The position numbers were made by a program, and so were the translations under genes. This document shows positions 7,056 through 13,534 of a stretch of DNA of 25,336 bases, piece by piece. Position 1 is the first letter of the stretch. Each line of letters opens with the position of its first letter. The stretch comes from JAHCHG01 sp041745765 (GTDB lineage Bacteria > Acidobacteriota > Blastocatellia > Pyrinomonadales > Pyrinomonadaceae), in NCBI GenBank assembly GCA_041745765.1, contig JBGTIH010000018.1:1-25336 (forward strand), in the 5' to 3' direction. The notes beneath the pieces are model-generated. The model saw only the letters and a program-made list of their open reading frames with translations. It was not told the origin of the DNA and did no database searches.

Positions 7056-7772
7056 ATGTACACAAAAAAAATCTTTGCATTACTCGTAATCACGTTAGTT
7101 GTCTTTATATCCGCCGCGTCGGAGATTAAAGCACAGGAAATTAAAACCTTAAAGGTTGATCCGAAACTAAAAATGGTAGATACCGGAGTTAAAATTAATG
7201 TCGGCGACATTGTTGAAGTTACCGCCGTTACCGGAAAGATAAAGCTCTCGGGTCCTGCCGACGGCAAAGGCGGTATCACGCATGAAGGAAACAAAAACAC
7301 TACTAAATCTACGAGTTACTTTGAATTTGCTAATGCTGCCGAGCATTCGTTAGTTATGTGGATCGGTAATAAAGGAAACCATTTTCAAGTTAGAAAGTTG
7401 ATCGCGACTGAAGCAAATACGAGCGGTAATCTCTTTTTTGCACTAAATGACGGAACAAATCACTACGGTGATAACAGCGGTGAATTCAATGTTACCTACA
7501 AAATCATCAGGAAAGATAATCTGTGTTCATCAAGAACCGATGAAAAAGTAAATATCAAATGGGTAAATAAAACCGGCGTACCGATTCGCGTCAATTGGTT
7601 TAACTTTGATTGTCAAGAAGAACCGTCTGACCGACTGATTCAACCGGGCGCGGTTTTTGACGGATACTCTTTCAAAGGTCATATCTTCCGCGTTCGTGAT
7701 GATAAAACAAAGATCGATCTCGGTTTAATCGTCGTCGAGCCGGCTAAAGCGGCATTTGATATTTATAAGTAA
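7056..7772 (+). CDS. Secreted protein with LecA-like domain and VHL-beta-like domain
   Basis: A 238-residue exported protein. Residues 1-27 are a signal peptide (KK, hydrophobic core, cleavage near AQ). Residues about 28-150 resemble the LecA/PA-IL lectin-like sandwich: a VGDIVEVTAVTGKIKLSG strand pair and an ALNDGTNHYGDNSGEF turn, where the family binds Ca and sugar. Residues about 163-222 match the beta domain of the von Hippel-Lindau protein: VNKTGVPIRVNWFNFD, then LIQPG and SFKGHIFRVRD. Against human VHL, W88, S111 and H115 appear as W181, S205 and H209, while W117 is F211 and Y98 is not kept. Bacterial VHL-beta proteins are known but poorly understood. An AGGAG motif just upstream supports the ATG at 7056. 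A strong hairpin follows. The ligand is unknown. Confidence 0.75.
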   Translation: MYTKKIFALLVITLVVFISAASEIKAQEIKTLKVDPKLKMVDTGVKINVGDIVEVTAVTGKIKLSGPADGKGGITHEGNKNTTKSTSYFEFANAAEHSLVMWIGNKGNHFQVRKLIATEANTSGNLFFALNDGTNHYGDNSGEFNVTYKIIRKDNLCSSRTDEKVNIKWVNKTGVPIRVNWFNFDCQEEPSDRLIQPGAVFDGYSFKGHIFRVRDDKTKIDLGLIVVEPAKAAFDIYK

Positions 7773-7797
7773 TAGATGCGAATCAAGAGTTGAAATC

Positions 7798-7862
7798 AGC
7801 CTGTTTTAACAGGCTTTTCGCCGGATGCGGACTTTTAGCCACGTAGCTAAAGGCGCGTGGCT
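7798..7862. repeat. Extragenic palindromic element, short version
   Basis: AGCCTGTTTTAACAGGCT at 7798-7815 is a perfect 8-bp stem with a 2-base loop, followed by TTTT. AGCCACG (7837-7843) pairs with CGTGGCT (7856-7862) in a second hairpin. The first 18 bases recur exactly at 21153-21170, with a similar TTTTAGCC follow-on, so this is a dispersed element. The first hairpin plus T-run may also end transcription of the gene at 7056-7772. The remaining non-coding stretch to 8099 shows no gene. Confidence 0.6.
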
Positions 7863-7875
7863 TTGGATTAAAGCC

Positions 7876-7917
7876 GAATTAAGAAGCTGTTTGAATTTTC
7901 AAACAGCTTCTTAATTC
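7876..7917. terminator. Perfect 20-bp inverted repeat, likely bidirectional terminator
   Basis: GAATTAAGAAGCTGTTTGAA at 7876-7895 is followed by a TT loop and its exact reverse complement at 7898-7917. A hairpin this long lies 100 bases after the lectin/VHL gene and 180 bases before the 3' end of the convergent YbjQ gene. A shared terminator is plausible, although long T-runs are absent. Confidence 0.5.
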
Positions 7918-8099
7918 ATTTACCATTGAACATTTATCAATGCGTAACTTACTGATTAATTTATACTTACTAAAAAATTGTTGCACAATTTCTAAAGGAA
8001 AATGGTATAAGAAAGACTTTTTCAAAGACCAAATGCCAAAGACCTAATCAATTACGATTTTTTAGCTTCCGTATTTTTATTTTGAAATCTGCCGTCTGC

Positions 8100-8429
8100 T
8101 TACGATTTTAATTTGACGGCGGTTCCATACGCGAGAATTTCCGAACTGCCGCTCATAATCGAACTCGTTGTAAAACGGAGATTGACAACCGCGTCCGCAT
8201 CGAGTTTTAACGCTTCCTCGACCAGTCGGCTGATCGCAATATGTCTGGCTTCGGTCAGCATATCGGTATAACTTTTTATCTCGCCGCCGACGATTGTCTT
8301 AAATCCCGCCATAATATCGCGCCCGACGTGCTTTGATTGAACGACATTTCCCGTAATCACGCCAAGTATTTCCGTTATTTCTCTGCCCGGAACATCCGGT
8401 GTATTTGTATAAATCATCTTTTTTTTCAT
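8100..8429 (-). CDS. YbjQ family protein (UPF0145, putative heavy-metal-binding)
   Basis: A 109-residue cytosolic protein of the YbjQ/UPF0145 family. Hallmarks are the N-terminal TNTPDVPGREITEILGVITG, the central SKHVGRDIMAGFKTIVGGE with SYTDML, and the C-terminal DADAVVNLRFTTSSI. It is full length for the family, whose members form pentameric rings and are labelled as possible heavy-metal binders without a proven role. A GGAGGAG motif lies about 12 bases before the ATG at 8429, which favours that Met over the one four residues later. It stands alone on the minus strand, separated by about 180 bases from the next gene. Confidence 0.9.
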   Translation of the reverse strand: MKKKMIYTNTPDVPGREITEILGVITGNVVQSKHVGRDIMAGFKTIVGGEIKSYTDMLTEARHIAISRLVEEALKLDADAVVNLRFTTSSIMSGSSEILAYGTAVKLKS

Positions 8430-8608
8430 CTAAAAACAAATCTCCTCCGGGAGTAGTAATTTTAGCATTCAACCCAACAGAAAGACCCGCTTGAATATGA
8501 GAAAGGACTTTTGGATTTTCTTTTTTAACACGAATCTTTCCGTTGGACTAAAGTTTAATTCGTTTTTCGTGTTTGTCTGAATTATTTAAAATTCAGACAT
8601 TTCAGTAC

Positions 8609-9010
8609 TTATGGTTCCAAATAACCTTTGGCGCGAATTTCTATTTGAAATTCGTGCGGGTTATTTTTGAAAAACAGACCGCCTTTGAGTTCGGATTTCG
8701 AAGGCGCGTAATCAATTGTAACATTGCTTTTTTCGATACTTTCCGCGCCGCGCTTGAGTTCGCCTTCGATTTCCACGCCGGCAGCCGTTTCTTCGCCTTC
8801 GTTTATTACTTTGAAAATTACAATATATCCCGAATCTACTTGATCAATTCGTTCAAAATTAGCCTTAAAACTCGGCGGCGTGTCTTTTGAAGTAAAGGCT
8901 TGATACATCATAAAACCGACTGTTCCGACAACCAGAATCAAACCGGCGGTGGCAACAATCCATTCCAAAATCGGTATATTCTCAGATTTTTTTAAATATT
9001 TATCCGCCAT
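8609..9010 (-). CDS. TIGR02588 family membrane-anchored protein
   Basis: A 133-residue protein with one N-terminal membrane segment (residues 14-38, ILEWIVATAGLILVVGTVGF) and an external beta-rich domain of about 90 residues (VIFKVINEGEETAAGVEIEGE, an immunoglobulin-like strand pattern). It matches what I know of the TIGR02588 family, usually encoded beside a TIGR02587 membrane protein, as here: the upstream gene ends four bases before this start. The function is not known. The pair is probably a membrane complex. The next gene downstream, for YbjQ, is about 180 bases away and may be a separate unit. Confidence 0.75.
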   Translation of the reverse strand: MADKYLKKSENIPILEWIVATAGLILVVGTVGFMMYQAFTSKDTPPSFKANFERIDQVDSGYIVIFKVINEGEETAAGVEIEGELKRGAESIEKSNVTIDYAPSKSELKGGLFFKNNPHEFQIEIRAKGYLEP

Positions 9011-9014
9011 TTTT

Positions 9015-9881
9015 TTATAAAATTAAGCGCGAAGCCGCCGCGCCGAGTGCTCCGGGAAAACTTAGAACAATCGTAACCTGCGTAATTTCGCTGATTCCCA
9101 TTCCGTCAAGTCTGCCGAATGTCCACAGAAGATATAAACTTATCAACAAAACCAACGCATAGCCGACGACCGAAAAACGCAGAAAAACGCTGATAAACGA
9201 ACGATCTTCGGGGCGTTGTTCCTGCCCGCGAAATTTGACGGTATAAACAAATGCGTGCATCATCAGCAAACTTCCGAGCGCGAGCGCGACGATTTGCCAA
9301 TACGTCATCTTAAAAGCAATTAAAATCATCTCTTCGGTCGGCGCGATATTCAGCGAAAGAAATATCGCGCCGATCATCATCAAAAGCAATTCGCCGAAAT
9401 AGCTGCGCGGGGCAATCGTTTCCGTTTTTTCTTCGTCTTCGTTTGAGTCTTTACCGTTGCCGCGCAATTGACTCTGCGCGACCAATGCCCCGATGCTCGC
9501 GGCTACTGCCTGAAGCGCGATTTTCCCGATTATTTCATCCAAAGACATCGAAAAATTGACGATGTTAAAAATAAACAAAATCACCGCCGATGCCGCAAAA
9601 CCGCCCGCAAAAGCAACAAATGCGTCTATTATATCTTCCTTAAAACCATTCGTATCTTCAAAACCGTCAAAATAGGACAACCCAACCAGCAGAGGAATAA
9701 AAACAACGATAAAAAGCGCAAGCCGGAATCTGTCCATATAAAAACCGAGCTGCCACATTTCCATCGTCATCAAAATCGGAAATGAAAACAAAATCGCTCC
9801 GGCAAAGGCGCGCGCTAAACCAATTAAGAAATGATCCTCTGCTTTCTGCTTTGCCGAATCCGGAGAGAATGTCTCTGACAT
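9015..9881 (-). CDS. TIGR02587 family multi-pass membrane protein
   Basis: A 288-residue integral membrane protein with about seven or eight hydrophobic segments. The N-terminal motif FLIGLARAFAGAILFSFPILMT precedes the first, and an acidic, glutamate-rich loop (SNEDEEKTET) separates two membrane halves. The final segment, with SFPGALGAAASRLIL, is typical of TIGR02587. No enzyme motif is visible. It lies immediately upstream of its usual partner TIGR02588 on the same strand, four bases apart. The role is unknown; DUF2391-like relatives are the same group. The start at 9881 has the MSETF leader and only 24 bases separate it from the peptidase gene upstream, so the three genes may be one transcript. 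Confidence 0.78.
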   Translation of the reverse strand: MSETFSPDSAKQKAEDHFLIGLARAFAGAILFSFPILMTMEMWQLGFYMDRFRLALFIVVFIPLLVGLSYFDGFEDTNGFKEDIIDAFVAFAGGFAASAVILFIFNIVNFSMSLDEIIGKIALQAVAASIGALVAQSQLRGNGKDSNEDEEKTETIAPRSYFGELLLMMIGAIFLSLNIAPTEEMILIAFKMTYWQIVALALGSLLMMHAFVYTVKFRGQEQRPEDRSFISVFLRFSVVGYALVLLISLYLLWTFGRLDGMGISEITQVTIVLSFPGALGAAASRLIL

Positions 9882-9905
9882 TTTATAAATCCCTATTCGT
9901 AATCT

Positions 9906-11183
9906 TTAATTTTTTGAAACTCCGACAATTCCCAAAACGATCAATAAGGCGCGTTGGCTTCCGATATGGCTGTCGGTCGAATCCCATTGTTCGTCCAAAG
10001 AATGTGCACCTTTGCCGATTCCGCCGCCGTCAATCGTGATTGCCGGAATTCCGAGGCTGATCGGCAGATTGGAATCGGTGCTGGCAAAAGTGAATTTATC
10101 TTCGATCTTCATAAATTTATTGACCGCCGATGCGGTTTTGATAATCGGTGAATCGGGCGGTTGAGTGCCGGTCGGTCGGTCGCCGATTTGCTTGATTTCA
10201 AGACTGAGTTTTCCTTGATTTTTCCAGCGGGCATTTTCTTCGTCGAGCGCGGCTTGCGCGTTTGATTTGAATAATTTATCTAGTTTTTCGAGTTCATTCG
10301 GGTCAACCGAACGCATATCGAGATCGAACGAAGCTTCCGCCGCGATGGAATTTACGCTCGTTCCGCCGCGAATGACACCGACGCTGAAAGTCGTTTTCGG
10401 TTCGGCGGGCGTTTGAAATTCCGAGATTTTGGCAATTAGTCTGCCGACGGCGTGAATCGGATTCGCCATTCCGAATGCGCCGTAGGAATGTCCGCCCGGA
10501 CCGGAAAAGGTAACGCGGTAGCGTTTGCTTCCGACCGCGCCGGTCGTTACGCCCAAACCCGTTCCGTCAATCGAAATAAAATGCGTGATTTTGCCTTTTA
10601 ATTCTTCGTTGAAAAGATGGCGCACGCCCTTTAAATCGCCCAAGCCTTCTTCGGCGACATTTGCAACGAAAATTAAGTTTCCGACAGTTTCGATATTATG
10701 TTTTTCAAGCGTGCGGGCAATTGCGAGTAAAAGAGTCAAACCGCGCGCGTCGTCGCCGATGCCCGGAAGTTTTATAACCGTTCCCTCGCGGACGGTTTTA
10801 AGCGGCGTGTCCATCGCAAAAACCGTGTCGAGATGTGCCGCTAAAACCAGCGTCGGCGCAGTTTTTCCGCTCTTTCCCGATCGTTCGCCGATCACATTTC
10901 CAACCGCGTCAACGCGCACATTCTTTAATCCGATTTCGGTAAAACGCTTTCTGAAATATTCTCCGCGCTCTTGTTCTTCAAAAGTCGGTGCGGGAATTTC
11001 GGCGATTTTTATTTGTTCCTCAACCGTTTCCGGTTCGATCTGTTTAATAAATTCAAACGCATTTTTCACTTTGGCATTTTTCATTAAATTATCAATATCG
11101 GTTGTAACCTGTGCTTGAATAAATGCAGTTTGAAACAGTGCAACCAGTATAAATGCAAAGATTTGCTTAAATGTTATTTTCAT
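9906..11183 (-). CDS. Secreted M20-family metallopeptidase
   Basis: A 425-residue zinc peptidase with a signal peptide at 1-25 (KITFKQIFAFILVALFQ, cleavage near QAQ), hence periplasmic or secreted. The M20 residues are visible: H117 and D119 in AAHLDT, the bridging D144 in GIGDDARG, catalytic E178 with E179 in VAEEG, D206 in SIDG, and H394 in GAHSLDE. The dimerisation (lid) domain starts near FSGPGGHSYG at 227. The family includes peptidase T, CPG2-type carboxypeptidases and aminoacylases; the sequence looks closest to the M20/M25/M40 tripeptidase-like group, but the substrate cannot be read from it. Full length. It lies 24 bases upstream of the TIGR02587 gene. Confidence 0.88.
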   Translation of the reverse strand: MKITFKQIFAFILVALFQTAFIQAQVTTDIDNLMKNAKVKNAFEFIKQIEPETVEEQIKIAEIPAPTFEEQERGEYFRKRFTEIGLKNVRVDAVGNVIGERSGKSGKTAPTLVLAAHLDTVFAMDTPLKTVREGTVIKLPGIGDDARGLTLLLAIARTLEKHNIETVGNLIFVANVAEEGLGDLKGVRHLFNEELKGKITHFISIDGTGLGVTTGAVGSKRYRVTFSGPGGHSYGAFGMANPIHAVGRLIAKISEFQTPAEPKTTFSVGVIRGGTSVNSIAAEASFDLDMRSVDPNELEKLDKLFKSNAQAALDEENARWKNQGKLSLEIKQIGDRPTGTQPPDSPIIKTASAVNKFMKIEDKFTFASTDSNLPISLGIPAITIDGGGIGKGAHSLDEQWDSTDSHIGSQRALLIVLGIVGVSKN

Positions 11184-11264
11184 AATTTACCCTTGAATAG
11201 ATTATTTTACTTTTACAAAAGAGAATAAAGAAAGTATATCTGAAAGTCGGCAATTTCCAAGCGA

Positions 11265-11990
11265 TTATTTTGCGTTCAAATTTTGCGGTTGCCGTTGAGC
11301 AATATATACGGAATTAACAGATGTCGAATTTGTGTATGGATTTGCAAATTCGACGTGATGAGCAGAAGCCGCGCCAAATACGGATTTCAAATGCTTTCTA
11401 AATTCTTCATCCCGAACATCATTTGACCAGAGAGCAAAAATGCCGCCTTCTCTGAGTTGGCTGCGGAGATGATTAAGTCCTTCGGCTCCGTAAAAAGATG
11501 CGTTTCGTTCATTGAGATAATGTTTTGGTGAATGATCAATATCGAGCAAAACCGCATCAAACATTCTTTTATTAGCGGAAATATCAAAACCTGTTTTAGC
11601 TAACTCAAAAAAATCACCTTGCAGAAAACGGCATCGCGGATCTTCGGATAAAACTCTACCGAGCGGCACGAGATTTTGTTTATGCCAGTCAATAACTTCC
11701 TGAAACACATCAATCACCATAAGAGATTGAACATTTTCATTCTCCAACGCCGCCGCCGCCGTATAACCTAAACCGAGACCGCCGACAACCACATCGAGCT
11801 TTCCAACGAGTTCCGCCAGACCTAAATTTGCCAGCTCTTTTTCTCCTTCCGTAAAAAGACTCGACATCAAAAATTCATCACCGAGTTTAACTTCAAAAAC
11901 CTCTTTATTTTGCAAAAGAGGTTCGGGACGGCGGCGCAAAACCAGATCGCCAAGCGGTGTTCTATGATAAGCAAGTTCTTCAATTTTCAT
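11265..11990 (-). CDS. Spermidine synthase-like SAM-fold protein
   Basis: A 241-residue Rossmann-fold protein. The glycine-rich motif VVGGLGLGYTAAAAL at about 68-82 and the acidic VIDVFQEVIDWH at about 92-103 form a SAM-type site, and AVLLDIDHSPKHYL carries the later Asp residues. The fold and the N-terminal TPLGDLVLRRR beta region match spermidine/spermine synthase-like proteins. Whether it is an aminopropyltransferase or a methyltransferase cannot be decided: the polyamine-site residues of true SpeE are not clearly seen, and no SpeD partner is nearby. A short palindrome lies 66-80 bases upstream of its start and could be an operator. It stands between unrelated genes. Confidence 0.75.
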   Translation of the reverse strand: MKIEELAYHRTPLGDLVLRRRPEPLLQNKEVFEVKLGDEFLMSSLFTEGEKELANLGLAELVGKLDVVVGGLGLGYTAAAALENENVQSLMVIDVFQEVIDWHKQNLVPLGRVLSEDPRCRFLQGDFFELAKTGFDISANKRMFDAVLLDIDHSPKHYLNERNASFYGAEGLNHLRSQLREGGIFALWSNDVRDEEFRKHLKSVFGAASAHHVEFANPYTNSTSVNSVYIAQRQPQNLNAK

Positions 11991-12055
11991 ATTATGCCAA
12001 TTATTCGAAAAACAATTTGACCGCGAAAGGGAACAATTTTGAGTTGTTGAAAATA

Positions 12056-12070
12056 TGTTCTATTAGAACA
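12056..12070. promoter_or_regulatory. 15-bp perfect palindrome upstream of the spermidine synthase-like gene
   Basis: TGTTCTA-T-TAGAACA lies 66-80 bases before the ATG at 11990 and after the stop of the gene at 12108. Position and symmetry fit an operator for a homodimeric repressor. It has the half-site order GTTC...GAAC, opposite to the Gram-positive LexA box, so the regulator is unknown. Confidence 0.35.
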
Positions 12071-12107
12071 CAAAAACCAAGTTTGCAGCCTTGATTCGTA
12101 TGTATAA

Positions 12108-13418
12108 TTAAGCACAATAAACTTTCAAGCCAAAGTTCGGTTCAAAAATAATCGGTTCAAGTGAACTTTTAGGATTGAAAATTATGTTTAAATTTCTAAT
12201 AAAGCCGCATTTTTGAAAGAGTTTCGTGCCGCTGATAAAGTGCGGTTCGATAAAATTAGTCGTCTTAAAATCTGATTTTTCGCGTAAGTGCAGACGAAAT
12301 GATTCAAAAGAATCTCTGGCAGTGAACACGGGAAATAATGTTTTGCCCGAAGCATCCTGAATCAAATAAACCGGAAGACCGAAAGGCAGATAAATTACTG
12401 CGTTTGATCTGCTGTCGAGCGGCACAATATAGTTTTGAAATTCTTTGACAGCAACATATTCCTGTCCGAATTTAATTTTGAGATTTTTTATTCGAGACAG
12501 TTTATTTTCCAGTTCCGAGGCTTCAAATAAATCTCGCAAATGTTTGAAATTATCTTTTTCTATTTTGATCGCCGAAGGTGATTTGGGATTCGTAATAATA
12601 ATATCGTAATCCGATAAATCCGCGCCGAAGATGGTTTTTTTGGGAACTTTTATATTATTAAGTTTTATGTGAGTTTGCCGCGTAGCGACCTTAAAATCTT
12701 CCAGCGCATTTGAATCGGAAAAAGCGAATATCCGCCGGTCGCCGTATCTGTCGAGTTTCAAATTATCCCGCGTGATCTCAGCTTTGAGCAATTTATTCAT
12801 CGTCGGCTGCGAAATCAGAATCAGCCATTCGTTATTTTCAAACAGTTTCCGGTATTTTCGGCAAACTTCAACGGCTTCTTGAACAGTTTCGGCTTGATCA
12901 ATTTGAATCTCGTCAATCAAAGCATCCCAATCAAATTCTGACTCGATTTTATGAAAACATTCCATAAAAGTTTTTGCCATATTAAAGTTTAAGAAAAATT
13001 CGTTTTCATTTGATGGCAGAACAAAAAAACTTGAATGCGGAGATTTCGGAAGAATCTCGAAAAGCTCCGCGCCGGAAAAACTTCGAATTTCTAAAATGTC
13101 CCGGTTTTTCTCAACTTTGTCGAGAAGTCCGTGTTTTTTGAGATAATTCTTTTCAAACGATAAAAACACATCTTCTGCAAGAAAAACCGGCACGGCTTCG
13201 ATTGAGTTAATGCTGGGAATTTTAAAGATTTCCTGAGTGTCGTCTATGCCGATCAAAAAGACGACGAAATATTTCCGGTAATCTCGAACGGCGGCACTAA
13301 AATCTTCTATTTCTTCCAAATTCTCAAGGCTTTCCAGTGCAAATAATTTGGCTTCAATTCCTGAACTTCCCTCAAAATCTCCGGGCTTCTGATCGTTGCG
13401 GTTGTTGAAAGTTGACAT
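12108..13418 (-). CDS. Protein with three SseB-like repeats
   Basis: A 436-residue soluble protein not known to me as a whole. Three segments share a pattern of a hydrophobic strand, then an F/V-P-V-F or I-F-A-F strand, then a small acidic helix: about 50-88 (VPVFLAEDVFLSF), about 198-242 (RIFAFSDSNALEDF) and about 330-378 (TLFPVFTARDSFESF). This is the signature of the SseB N-terminal domain, in which LxPVFTxxE/DxF is characteristic. The second and third repeats are the clearest; the first is weaker. SseB-like domains occur in Type III and Type VII-associated proteins and in many proteins of unknown role. No signal peptide or membrane segment is seen. It is monocistronic, with no clear ribosome-binding site. 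Confidence 0.6.
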   Translation of the reverse strand: MSTFNNRNDQKPGDFEGSSGIEAKLFALESLENLEEIEDFSAAVRDYRKYFVVFLIGIDDTQEIFKIPSINSIEAVPVFLAEDVFLSFEKNYLKKHGLLDKVEKNRDILEIRSFSGAELFEILPKSPHSSFFVLPSNENEFFLNFNMAKTFMECFHKIESEFDWDALIDEIQIDQAETVQEAVEVCRKYRKLFENNEWLILISQPTMNKLLKAEITRDNLKLDRYGDRRIFAFSDSNALEDFKVATRQTHIKLNNIKVPKKTIFGADLSDYDIIITNPKSPSAIKIEKDNFKHLRDLFEASELENKLSRIKNLKIKFGQEYVAVKEFQNYIVPLDSRSNAVIYLPFGLPVYLIQDASGKTLFPVFTARDSFESFRLHLREKSDFKTTNFIEPHFISGTKLFQKCGFIRNLNIIFNPKSSLEPIIFEPNFGLKVYCA

Positions 13419-13490
13419 ATAAACTCAATTTAAGCGCGACATAAAATATGTTTAGAATATATTCTTGACGATAATTATGCGATAAATTGC

Positions 13491-13523
13491 AATGACCGGC
13501 TGACAATTTATCAGCCGGTCATT
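13491..13523. terminator. Terminator hairpin after the RND efflux operon
   Basis: AATGACCGGCTGA at 13491-13503 pairs perfectly with TCAGCCGGTCATT at 13511-13523 around a 7-base loop. It sits 12 bases beyond the last gene of the minus-strand RND operon and about 75 bases upstream of the gene at 12108-13418. The 13-bp GC-rich stem is a good factor-independent terminator stem, although on the minus strand the following T-run is weak. Confidence 0.7.
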
Positions 13524-13534
13524 TTTGAGTTTAA

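Noticed and set aside
12056..12070. LexA/SOS box reading of the TGTTCTATTAGAACA palindrome
   Set aside because: The Gram-positive SOS box has GAAC before GTTC. Here the order is reversed and the neighbouring gene is not a DNA-damage gene.
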